The notes under the pieces: model-generated
The model's database searches: none
Seen by the model: only the letters and a program-made list of their open reading frames with translations
What the model was told of the DNA's origin: nothing
IMG/VR virus record: IMGVR_UViG_3300046321_000525
Coordinates: 1-20,976 of that record
DNA length: 20,976 nucleotides
Origin: a virus
Reading direction: 5' to 3' (one strand)
Made by a program: the position numbers and the translations under genes
Part shown: positions 14,187-19,593 of the stretch, piece after piece
Numbering within the stretch: position 1 is the stretch's first letter
How the letters are laid out: each line of letters starts with the position of its first letter

Positions 14187-14215
14187 GTTTTAACAAAATG
14201 ATATGATGTTGTCAA
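14187..14215 (-). promoter_or_regulatory. sigma70-type promoter of the 57-residue protein gene
   Basis: TTGACA (14215-14210), 17-nt spacer, TAAAAC (14192-14187). The -10 box is weak, but the -35 is exact and the position is right. The TGA stop of the synthetase-like gene lies inside the -35 box. Confidence 0.5.
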
Positions 14216-14907
14216 CTCATAGATAATACTACAACACGATCCAAACCAATTGCGATTTCACACACTTTGGTGTCATTTTCGGAATCAAAATCATTTCTAA
14301 TAGAGCAGGAAGCAATTTCCTTCCATTGGTTATTATCTAACAACACCTCTATATCCAACGTTGAGTCTGAATATGAAGGAATTCTATCACTAATAACAAC
14401 TCTATGTGTTCGGTTTGTAAATCTGGAGATTTCTTTACTAATATTTTCCACCAAAACTTTACGATAATCAGCTTTAGTTGAACCTGAATATATGCATTGA
14501 AATTCTAACTGATAAAATTCGTTGTATCTTAATTTTGCAGCAGTTGCACCATCTCCCAATTCTCTTCTAAAAGATTTTCCGCTCTGCCATACACACAAAG
14601 GAAGTTTTTTATTTAAAGATTTGGCATATTCATAACTTGATGCTGTTGTTTCAGCTCGAAGGCACAAAAATGAATTTGAGATTTCATGATTGGTGACAAA
14701 AACATCTTTATCATTATATTCTTTTGAAACATAATGAGAAGGAGTTAATAGAGGGCCCTCAACACGATAAAATTCCCATGCATTATTCAAATTTTTCAGT
14801 GTCTGTTTTAACACCAAAACAATTCTTTTTTGAAACATTTCCCGAAATTCAATTTCTTCTTCATTCCAAAAAGGGAGTTGACCTATATTTGAATATAAAG
14901 GTTTCAC
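14212..14907 (-). CDS. Class II aminoacyl-tRNA-synthetase-like catalytic core, GlyRS-like
   Basis: 231 residues. It contains FLCLRAETTASSYEYAKSLN, parallel to the GlyRS LRPETAQG region, then LPLCVWQSGKSFRRELGDG as motif 2 (FRRE), RYNEFYQLEFQCIYS (parallel to RxREFxQxE), WKEIASCSIRNDFD, and motif 3 EIAIGLDRVVVL at the C-terminus. These motifs bind ATP and the amino acid in class II synthetases. The protein ends just after motif 3, so it lacks the C-terminal anticodon-binding domain of a full GlyRS. It may be a free-standing activating enzyme, a truncated synthetase, or a synthetase paralogue acting on another substrate. The start overlaps the HD gene as ATGA. Family assignment is by motif recall only. 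Confidence 0.75.
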   Translation of the reverse strand: MKPLYSNIGQLPFWNEEEIEFREMFQKRIVLVLKQTLKNLNNAWEFYRVEGPLLTPSHYVSKEYNDKDVFVTNHEISNSFLCLRAETTASSYEYAKSLNKKLPLCVWQSGKSFRRELGDGATAAKLRYNEFYQLEFQCIYSGSTKADYRKVLVENISKEISRFTNRTHRVVISDRIPSYSDSTLDIEVLLDNNQWKEIASCSIRNDFDSENDTKVCEIAIGLDRVVVLSMS

Positions 14908-15425
14908 GTCAAACTCCTAAACGTTTCCAAAAATAATGATTTTGCAGCAACAGGGGGTAAACATTGAATTTTTACACCCAGACGAGGATAGGGTGAATTC
15001 ACAATATTATAATCCATTAATTGTTCCATTTCATCTATTAAAATTCCTGTGTCTAATGCTTTTACTTCTTCGGGTTCCTCGAGAGAAAGTCCAAATTTTT
15101 CACATACACAATCCATTAATTTTCTTTCATAATCTTTATAATTTGTAAGAAAAGGTTTGATGGGTCGAGGTATGTCAACAAGATAGGCCTCAGTTGCATC
15201 ATGCAACAAAGACCACAATTTATTTTTAGGTGAAGAGTGATCTGATATTATTACACTATGTTCAGATACACTAAAAAAAGTACTTGCATGACCACCGTAT
15301 CTACATAAATTAGATAAAGCATGTGCTATATCTTCAATGTCTATTTCTTCTGGACGAGGGTCTAGAGGATAAAACTTTTTTCTTGTGTGGGTGATTAAAA
15401 AATCACCAAATCTTTCTTTATTCAT
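14904..15425 (-). CDS. HD-domain phosphohydrolase (YfbR-like 5'-nucleotidase type)
   Basis: 173 residues. The signature runs LCRYGGHASTFFSVSEHSVI (His46, His56), LWSLLHDATEAYLVDIPRP (His75-Asp76, then Asp84) and ERKLMDCVCEKFGL. This is the layout of phage HD hydrolases related to the 5'-deoxynucleotidase YfbR. The likely reaction is dephosphorylation of (deoxy)nucleoside monophosphates with a divalent metal, affecting nucleotide pools during infection. There is no Shine-Dalgarno sequence before the ATG; the gene overlaps the SLOG gene by 8 nt and the synthetase-like gene by 4 nt, so translation is probably coupled. Confidence 0.85.
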   Translation of the reverse strand: MNKERFGDFLITHTRKKFYPLDPRPEEIDIEDIAHALSNLCRYGGHASTFFSVSEHSVIISDHSSPKNKLWSLLHDATEAYLVDIPRPIKPFLTNYKDYERKLMDCVCEKFGLSLEEPEEVKALDTGILIDEMEQLMDYNIVNSPYPRLGVKIQCLPPVAAKSLFLETFRSLT

Positions 15426-15774
15426 TAAATATAAACGTCTTTATGCCTTTCTTTTTAGAAATTTCTATCATATGTTTAGTTCCTGTTCCCCCCGGAAATG
15501 CTAAAACAATATCAGGATTTCCTTCATCAAGCATCGTGATATTGCGTAATATTCCTGCCTTTTTGCCCAATTTCAAATCAGCATTATATGTCACACAAGA
15601 AACATTTCTTTTCTGTGCCCAAGATTTAGCAATGAAATCTGCTCCTTTGGCCCCACCTTGTATTATTTGTAAGTCAGGAAAGCGTATATGACATATATCT
15701 AATACATTTTCAACTCTTTTGACATTATCATAATTTCTTCCTCCTGTAACCAAAACGCGAATATTATGTGACAT
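15418..15774 (-). CDS. SLOG/Rossmann-like protein of the DUF2493 (YspA) type
   Basis: 118 residues from the ATG at 15774, which gives the family-typical start MSHNIRVLVTGGRNYDN. ATG 15798 is in frame but lies only about 7 nt from the predicted transcript start, and the longer reading back to 15840 crosses the promoter. The motifs IIQGGAKGADFIAKSWAQ and VLAFPGGTGTKHMIE are characteristic of nucleotide-binding SLOG proteins. These bind or process nucleotides or nucleotide-derived signals; the substrate here is unknown. It heads a three-gene unit with the HD protein and the synthetase-like protein. Confidence 0.85.
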   Translation of the reverse strand: MSHNIRVLVTGGRNYDNVKRVENVLDICHIRFPDLQIIQGGAKGADFIAKSWAQKRNVSCVTYNADLKLGKKAGILRNITMLDEGNPDIVLAFPGGTGTKHMIEISKKKGIKTFIFNE

Positions 15775-15811
15775 ATATACAACACTTGTTATGTTCATTG
15801 AAAAGAAAACA

Positions 15812-15840
15812 AAAATACGACGAATACCACTGAATGTCAA
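15812..15840 (-). promoter_or_regulatory. sigma70-type promoter of the SLOG-HD-synthetase-like unit
   Basis: TTGACA (15840-15835), 17-nt spacer, TATTTT (15817-15812). The predicted start is near 15805, giving a leader of about 30 nt before the ATG at 15774. It is divergent from a plus-strand promoter whose -35 box begins 13 nt away. Confidence 0.6.
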
Positions 15841-15852
15841 GCATTATTCTTC

Positions 15853-15881
15853 TTGACATAAGAAACTATGGTGATTACAAT
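15853..15881 (+). promoter_or_regulatory. Plus-strand sigma70-type promoter with no plus-strand gene downstream
   Basis: TTGACA (15853-15858), 17-nt spacer, TACAAT (15876-15881). A transcript from about 15888 would run antisense to the minus-strand accessory genes from 16012 upward; I see no plus-strand gene for several kilobases. It could make a small or antisense RNA. Confidence 0.5.
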
Positions 15882-15893
15882 ACTGTGTAGTCG

Positions 15894-15924
15894 AAAAAAT
15901 GGTATCGTGCTTCGCACTTGATCC
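15894..15924 (-). terminator. Rho-independent terminator of the small-gene unit
   Basis: On the minus strand GGATC-AA-GTGC-GAA-GCAC-GAT-A-CC (15924-15901) folds into a bulged 9-bp hairpin with a three-base loop, followed by ATTTTTT (15900-15894). It lies about 90 nt after the stop of the gene at 16012-16242. The 171 nt from 15841 to 16011 otherwise hold only the promoters and a TTTCTG-rich stretch. Confidence 0.6.
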
Positions 15925-16011
15925 AGATTAAAACAGAAAAAATCAGAAATTGTTTCAGGAACAGAAATTCAGAGTTTATCAGTAATGAATAGTCTTGTGT
16001 AAATTCTTGTA

Positions 16012-16242
16012 TTAACCCAAATAAACAAATGTTGTTCCTTGTGAAATGATTTTCATATTATAAAAATCTCTTAAATAAGTGATAATTGAATATTCTGTTT
16101 TATATCTTGCCTTTGTTCTTACATAAAAACCATCATTAATCAAACTATCATAAACTTTACGTGTTAATGTATTTTCGGATGGTATTTGGTTTAAAGTTTT
16201 TCTTTTCAATTTCATATCAGTTACACTTAATTGTCTATGCAT
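16012..16242 (-). CDS. Small basic protein of unknown function, possibly DNA-binding
   Basis: 76 residues from the ATG at 16242; a GTG directly before it (16245) is an alternative. GGAG lies 9 nt upstream of the ATG. The sequence begins MHRQLSVTDMKLKRKTLNQI and has TRKVYDSLINDGFYVRTKA and YSIITYLRDFYNMKII. The helical, Lys/Arg-rich composition with a short beta-like end could be a winged-helix-type fold, but no family is recognised. It is the last gene before the terminator at 15894-15924. Confidence 0.6.
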   Translation of the reverse strand: MHRQLSVTDMKLKRKTLNQIPSENTLTRKVYDSLINDGFYVRTKARYKTEYSIITYLRDFYNMKIISQGTTFVYLG

Positions 16243-16268
16243 CACTTAATTCTCCATTAAAGATTAAA

Positions 16269-16454
16269 TTAAAAAGAAAACTTATATAAAACTTCTTTTG
16301 GAAGAATCATTACAAACATCAATAAAATGCCGATCATGACAGGAATAATTTTAATAATTACAAAGGCTGTCCGATTGTTAACATCAACACATGATCCTAA
16401 AATCCACAAATAAAAACCTGAGAAAAAAATCAACCATTGAAGAATCATATACAT
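16269..16454 (-). CDS. Small membrane protein with two predicted transmembrane helices
   Basis: 61 residues: MYMILQWLIFFSGFYLWILG, then a short polar loop CVDVNNRT, then AFVIIKIIPVMIGILLMFVM. It has two membrane-spanning segments and almost no soluble part. AAGGA is 3 nt from the first ATG and 9 nt from the third codon (ATG at 16448), so the second start is equally likely. Small proteins of this kind often act on the envelope, but no function can be read from the sequence. Confidence 0.6.
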   Translation of the reverse strand: MYMILQWLIFFSGFYLWILGSCVDVNNRTAFVIIKIIPVMIGILLMFVMILPKEVLYKFSF

Positions 16455-16518
16455 ATTTCCTTTTTGTTAAAATAATATTAGGTAAACTTATGAATTGTTA
16501 CAAGAATTAAATAATGCA

Positions 16519-16734
16519 TTATTTAATTCTCCATTGAAACCCAAATTTAGCAAATTCGGAATAAAAAAAGATTACAAGCAATCCAAAAGGTCCTGCTAAA
16601 GCTATCATTACACTCATTAAAATATCACTTATTCTATCTTCAACTGCAAGAGTAGGCCAATTTCTTTGATAATATGCATAAGATATGCCATATGCAAGAA
16701 TTCCGTTATATACCCAAAAAATACTTGAAATCAT
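16519..16734 (-). CDS. Small membrane protein of unknown function
   Basis: 71 residues from the ATG at 16734, which overlaps the stop of the preceding 52-residue gene as ATGA. The frame continues upstream to 16764, but that part lies within the preceding gene. Two membrane segments are visible: IFWVYNGILAYGISYAYY and ILMSVMIALAGPFGLLVIFF. A short polar link RNWPTLAVEDRISD lies between them, and the tail SEFAKFGFQWRIK is basic. No family recognised. Confidence 0.65.
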   Translation of the reverse strand: MISSIFWVYNGILAYGISYAYYQRNWPTLAVEDRISDILMSVMIALAGPFGLLVIFFYSEFAKFGFQWRIK

Positions 16735-16889
16735 TTTTTGTTCTTCTCTGTTGTGCAAAACCACAATGCTTCCGAATGGTTATTGAAAGTTGACGTTGAA
16801 TATGTTCCGTTTTCTTTAAACACATTACCGCGATAAACAAGCCGACCTGTGACGGAATCTGTATAAAATGTAACATCTGTTCTGATCAT
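16731..16889 (-). CDS. Small protein of unknown function (52 residues)
   Basis: The start at 16889 overlaps the stop of the upstream gene (ATGA), and the TGA at 16733-16731 overlaps the next start in the same way, so this short frame is locked into the operon on both sides. The product begins MIRTDVTFYTDSVTGRLVYR and has a beta-strand-like pattern, then STFNNHSEALWFCTTEKNKK. No family recognised. Confidence 0.65.
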   Translation of the reverse strand: MIRTDVTFYTDSVTGRLVYRGNVFKENGTYSTSTFNNHSEALWFCTTEKNKK

Positions 16890-17158
16890 TTTCTGTACCT
16901 CAAATTCATTTCTTGAATTTCATCAAATAATTCTCTTGCTTCTTTTTCAGAAATTTTACTACCACCACCTTTGATTCGTTCTATCATTGCATCAACATCA
17001 TAGCCGCGGTCTGCCCGCAACTCAGGAGCAACCCCTCGATATGCTGCACAATCACCTACATTTTCATTAATTGAAAGGATGGTGTAGATGCATACAGGAA
17101 TTTGGTCCGCAAAACCAAGACCAAAACTAGGCAAAAATGTTTTATGAGTAACAAGCAT
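16886..17158 (-). CDS. Conserved-looking small phage protein, unknown function
   Basis: 90 residues. AAGGAG lies 7 nt before the ATG. The N-terminal part reads LPSFGLGFADQIPVCIYTIL, then SINENVGDCAAYRGVAPELR. The C-terminal part is a charged helix (SKISEKEARELFDEIQEMNL followed by RYRK). The VGDCAAYRG segment has the look of a conserved motif, but I cannot name the family. It heads a coupled three-gene unit with the two genes below it and has a TTGACA promoter just upstream. Confidence 0.65.
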   Translation of the reverse strand: MLVTHKTFLPSFGLGFADQIPVCIYTILSINENVGDCAAYRGVAPELRADRGYDVDAMIERIKGGGSKISEKEARELFDEIQEMNLRYRK

Positions 17159-17181
17159 AACAAATCTCCTTATAGATTATA

Positions 17182-17208
17182 ATTATCATAAAATCTAAAT
17201 GTTGTCAA
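17182..17208 (-). promoter_or_regulatory. sigma70-type promoter for the 17158-16519 unit
   Basis: TTGACA (17208-17203) is followed on the minus strand by TAATTA at a 17-nt spacing and TATAAT at 21 nt, then AAGGAG and the ATG at 17158. The -35 is exact; the functional -10 is ambiguous. Confidence 0.5.
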
Positions 17209-17267
17209 CCTTTTCTTTTAATAATTCTTCTGTAGCTGTTATATGTTCAATTATGTCTTTAAATGAA

Positions 17268-17572
17268 TTATGAATTATACATAACAAGTTCAGCGATTAT
17301 AGCTTTTAAATAATCTTTTCCCTTTTTTGTTAAATTCATTTTGTTAATATCATATTTGCTGGAATTATATACTAATCCGTGTTCCAACAAGATTTTCCTT
17401 GCTGTTGACCCATTATGAAATTTAACATAAGTATTCATTACCGCTTCCTTCACTACTTCTCGATTAGAAATTTTTCCGAAGTTAGCATTAGCGTGTACAA
17501 AGTTTATTTCTTCATCAGTTATAATGTCTGCAGGAAGTAATTTTTTCTTGGCATTCCAACTTCACGTCGCAT
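17268..17572 (-). CDS. Small conserved phage protein interrupted by an apparent -1 frameshift at an A6 run
   Basis: The gene starts at the ATG at 17572, with GAGGA 8 nt upstream, 4 nt after the preceding stop. It reads MRREVGMPRKN before a frame-0 stop at 17521-17519. Just before that stop, the codons agA AAA AAT (17546-17540) form an A AAA AAT slippery heptamer. A one-base backward slip continues as LLPADIITDEEINFVHANAN, then FGKISNREVVKEAVMNTYVK and a winged-helix-like end (HGLVYNSSKY...LTKKGKDYLKAI) to 17268, about 101 residues. The INFVHANANFG...NREVV part resembles a known type of short phage protein, and no ATG, GTG or TTG lies upstream of it in that frame. Explanations: programmed frameshifting, a homopolymer sequencing error (seven A would restore the frame), or a recent mutation. 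If only internal starts are used, the ATG at 17438 gives 56 residues. Confidence 0.6.
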
Positions 17573-17576
17573 GTTG

Positions 17577-17939
17577 TTATTCCTCGATAATCATATAATT
17601 TTCAGGATTTGTTTTCAATTGTTGAATAACAGGTTCAAATGAATCGTGAGTATCATTTAATGACGCAAGAGACATGTTATCATCAAATTTGTGGTTTCCT
17701 GCACATCCAAACATATTAAATTTTGTTTTTAAATCGTAAGATAAAATTGAAAATGAACCATCATATCCAAAAGATCGAGGACTTATAAGCATTTCAATTT
17801 CTGTAGGAACTTTTTCAATCTCACACAAAACACCGAGGCAACAATATTCATCATTACTGCTTCGTAAAAAATTTGAACCTTTCTTATATTTGCCTGATTC
17901 TAATGCTTCAATCCAATGATTTAATGTTTCACGTTTCAT
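17577..17939 (-). CDS. Conserved phage protein (W..AL.SGKY...CCLGVLC type)
   Basis: 120 residues. It begins MKRETLNHWIEALESGKYKK and has SNDEYCCLGVLCEIEKV; the pattern W-x2-AL-SGKY followed by YCCLGVLC is, from memory, typical of a family of short phage proteins with no settled function. The C-terminal part includes SLASLNDTHDSFEPVIQQLK, and L-LND...F-IA-I endings are common in that family. The paired cysteines may bind metal. The gene starts with an ATGA overlap of the BTLCP gene stop. Confidence 0.75.
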   Translation of the reverse strand: MKRETLNHWIEALESGKYKKGSNFLRSSNDEYCCLGVLCEIEKVPTEIEMLISPRSFGYDGSFSILSYDLKTKFNMFGCAGNHKFDDNMSLASLNDTHDSFEPVIQQLKTNPENYMIIEE

Positions 17940-18526
17940 GTTTTTAAACCTTTCAAAATTTCGTTATATTTTTCTTGGGAAATCATAGGCTCCCATTTTC
18001 GGATGTGTTGATCCGATAAGCGTTTAATAAAAATATAATTTGATTCCTCGATTGCCCATATTTCATCTGTCAAAGAATCGAGAATAAACATTCCTTCTGT
18101 TGAATCGATAAGAAGCACCGTATGAAGTTCATTTTTTTCTTTGTTATATACTACTGTAAGAGGTAGTCGATTTTTGGGTAATCCTGCTTCAACTAAAAGA
18201 TTTCTTTTTGCAAGAGCAATATCTTCACAATCCCCTTTATTTTGGAAGGGAAAAGTCCAAAATTCCTCAACACCGAAAAGTTCTTTGTCTGAAATTTGTT
18301 CTATTAATGCATTCACATCGTTGTTAATTTCGTATATTGCTGAATGAGTATTTTGTTCAAGAACAATAGGGTCGGCGAGAGTATCATAATTCAAACATTC
18401 CCGTTTGTTATCATCACAAAATTGGATATAACCCACCGGAGGAAATATCACATTATTATATTCTTCACCTTTAACGATTGCAGGTGAAAATAAAAAACAT
18501 GTTGCGAGAAGAATAGGTTTAAGCAT
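17936..18526 (-). CDS. Bacterial transglutaminase-like cysteine proteinase (BTLCP family), exported
   Basis: 196 residues. The first 20 (MLKPILLATCFLFSPAIVKG) are a signal peptide. The catalytic region is FPFQNKGDCEDIALAKRNLL, with Cys100 as nucleophile, LHTVLLIDS with His135, and MFILDSLTDEIWAIE with Asp150. This Cys-His-Asp set and the GDCEDxALAKR box mark the BTLCP family, common in alphaproteobacteria. Known relatives (LapG) act on periplasmic parts of outer-surface adhesins. In a phage, an exported copy might change the host envelope or surface adhesion; that is inference. Gene ends are tightly packed, overlapping the upstream membrane gene by 8 nt and the downstream gene by 4 nt. Confidence 0.85.
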   Translation of the reverse strand: MLKPILLATCFLFSPAIVKGEEYNNVIFPPVGYIQFCDDNKRECLNYDTLADPIVLEQNTHSAIYEINNDVNALIEQISDKELFGVEEFWTFPFQNKGDCEDIALAKRNLLVEAGLPKNRLPLTVVYNKEKNELHTVLLIDSTEGMFILDSLTDEIWAIEESNYIFIKRLSDQHIRKWEPMISQEKYNEILKGLKT

Positions 18527-18632
18527 AATAAAATCCCAATAAAATTAATAACAACAGAGCAGATACAATGGCCATTATTTTTGAAAAATATTCAAGCTTT
18601 AAGTGAAAACGTGAAGAGTTTCTAAACATCAT
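18519..18632 (-). CDS. Single-span membrane peptide (37 residues)
   Basis: The ATG at 18632 lies 5 nt after AAGGA; an ATG three bases later (18629) is equivalent. The product begins MMFRNSSRFHLKLEYFSKIM and continues as one hydrophobic helix (AIVSALLLLILLGFYYA). The longer in-frame reading back to 18722 lies within the charged gene and is not needed. The gene overlaps the end of the charged gene by 11 nt and the start of the BTLCP gene by 8 nt. It may partner the exported proteinase; that is a guess from position. Confidence 0.55.
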   Translation of the reverse strand: MMFRNSSRFHLKLEYFSKIMAIVSALLLLILLGFYYA

Positions 18633-18750
18633 CTTCATCCTTATACTCTCGTTTACCACCTCGATGAGGTTTGTTGCGCTTCTTATCTTCTTTGCGAAAA
18701 TCGAAGTCGTCTTCATCATCAAAACGCTTCTTATTCGTTTGCATACCCAT
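18622..18750 (-). CDS. Small highly charged protein (42 residues)
   Basis: AAAGGA lies 7 nt before the ATG at 18750, and a consensus promoter lies 34 nt upstream. The product begins MGMQTNKKRFDDEDDFDFRK and is almost entirely Lys, Arg, Asp and Glu (RKEDKKRNKPHRGGKREY), so it is likely disordered and might bind nucleic acid or a host protein. It is the first gene of the leftward unit that contains the BTLCP gene. No family recognised. Confidence 0.65.
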   Translation of the reverse strand: MGMQTNKKRFDDEDDFDFRKEDKKRNKPHRGGKREYKDEDDV

Positions 18751-18783
18751 GATCTGTTCCTTTCATGTTTTGATCATTTTTAA

Positions 18784-18812
18784 TTTATATGATAAAAATA
18801 CCATATTGTCAA
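18784..18812 (-). promoter_or_regulatory. Strong sigma70-type promoter for the leftward accessory unit
   Basis: TTGACA (18812-18807), 17-nt spacer, TATAAA (18789-18784), the best match in the window together with the tmRNA promoter. It drives the charged-protein/membrane-peptide/BTLCP genes and is divergent from the plus-strand promoter at 18867-18894. The AT-rich stretch between them (18813-18866) holds no other element I can support. Confidence 0.75.
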
Positions 18813-18866
18813 CCATTCGCAAAGTTATTTATTTTCTTATTATTTGAACAATAGATTAAATTCTTC

Positions 18867-18894
18867 TTGACAATAATATCCCTTCTATTATAAA
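18867..18894 (+). promoter_or_regulatory. Strong sigma70-type promoter for the rightward accessory block
   Basis: TTGACA (18867-18872), 16-nt spacer, TATAAA (18889-18894). The transcript would begin near 18901 and first meet ATG AAG GAA CTT AGA TAA at 18924-18941, a possible five-residue leader peptide (MKELR) whose stop overlaps the next ATG as TAATG. Confidence 0.65.
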
Positions 18895-18941
18895 CATTAA
18901 ATTAATGACACTAAAAGATAAGTGATGAAGGAACTTAGATA

Positions 18942-19172
18942 ATGACCAAATGGAAAGACATATCGATAGCGCCGAAAGACGGAAGTTGGATAATCGTCCC
19001 TAATGAATCTGTGGCAATGAAGTGGTTAAATTTGGAAGCAACAGATGAGTTTGAAGGATGCAGTTTGTGGATATGGGCTGACGAAACTTGTTGCGATATT
19101 GATCCTAACCCTCCACAACCAAGAGTATTCATGCTTTGGCCCACTTTCTCCGATACAATAGAAAATGAATGA
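18942..19172 (+). CDS. DUF551-like small phage protein
   Basis: 76 residues beginning MTKWKDISIAPKDGSWIIVP. The W-x-IxxAPKDG opening and the C-terminal LWPTF (compare the HW-P endings) resemble the DUF551 type of short phage/prophage proteins with unknown function. The start follows a possible MKELR leader whose stop overlaps it (TAATG); CTTAG is a poor ribosome site, so coupling to the leader is likely. It ends with an ATGA overlap. Confidence 0.7.
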   Translation: MTKWKDISIAPKDGSWIIVPNESVAMKWLNLEATDEFEGCSLWIWADETCCDIDPNPPQPRVFMLWPTFSDTIENE

Positions 19173-19402
19173 TGAAAGTCGCGCTGCAAGCAAACGATGA
19201 AATGGTTTTGGGGTATTCTGACGGATTTGATTTTGGCACACCGGAACCATCCGCCAATCGAACGGATAGCTATCGGCACGGATTTGCGAACGGTCGTGCT
19301 GACAGAACGAGGAAACCAAGGGCTACCTATGAGTGGTTAATTAAAGAGGCTGATCGATGCATACTTTTGGACGCCCACTATACAATAGAGGGAGATAAGT
19401 GA
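19169..19402 (+). CDS. Small phage protein of unknown function
   Basis: 77 residues. The start overlaps the previous stop as ATGATG, so 19169 and 19172 are both possible. The segment LGYSDGFDF and YRHGFANGRADRTRKP form two copies of a Y-x2-GF-type motif seen in many small phage proteins. The C-terminus ends HYTIEGDK, encoded by a 25-bp segment repeated at the end of the next gene. Clearly more GC-rich than the genes left of 18800. No function assigned. Confidence 0.65.
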   Translation: MMKVALQANDEMVLGYSDGFDFGTPEPSANRTDSYRHGFANGRADRTRKPRATYEWLIKEADRCILLDAHYTIEGDK

Positions 19403-19404
19403 TG
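19380..19404 (+). repeat. 25-bp direct repeat, copy 1 (gene-junction cassette)
   Basis: Identical to 19571-19595. Each copy encodes TIEGDK, contains the ribosome binding site GAGGGAG and ends with the TGATG stop/start junction. A 15-nt part (agataagtgatgaag) also occurs at 18916-18930. Confidence 0.9.
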
Positions 19405-19593
19405 AAGCCGAAAAATCAACTATCTGTGGTTTGTGGTTTTTGTCTCAATGAATCTCACAATCTTCCAAATATTAAATTTTTTGTTGAAAAACAAAATGTG
19501 ATTTGCGCGGCTTGTATTGCCCACGCGGTAAATATTATGGCTGGTACTGCAGAAAAATTGCATTCATCCCATACAATAGAGGGAGATAAGTGA
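19402..19593 (+). CDS. ClpX-type zinc-finger small protein
   Basis: 63 residues from the ATG at 19402, 7 nt after GAGGGAG (TGATG overlap with the previous stop). Residues 9-40 read VVCGFCLNESHNLPNIKFFV, then EKQNVICAACIAHAVNIM. The CxxC...CxxC spacing with a V-I-C-x2-C-I helix is that of the ClpX N-terminal zinc-binding domain. In ClpX that domain dimerises and binds adaptors such as SspB. A free-standing copy could compete with the host ClpX domain or redirect substrate delivery, notable because this phage also carries a tmRNA whose tag is of the ClpX-recognised type. The interaction is inference; the zinc-finger pattern is visible. Confidence 0.7.
   Translation: MKPKNQLSVVCGFCLNESHNLPNIKFFVEKQNVICAACIAHAVNIMAGTAEKLHSSHTIEGDK

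Noticed and set aside
15895-15930. Possible tRNA fragment (GTGC-TTC-GCAC with GATCC)
   Set aside because: No cloverleaf can be drawn; the hairpin plus T run reads better as a minus-strand terminator.
17212-17290. Short minus-strand frame ending EELLKEKVDNI before the 17158 gene
   Set aside because: No ATG, GTG or credible TTG start with a ribosome site; about 25 codons only; it overlaps the promoter.
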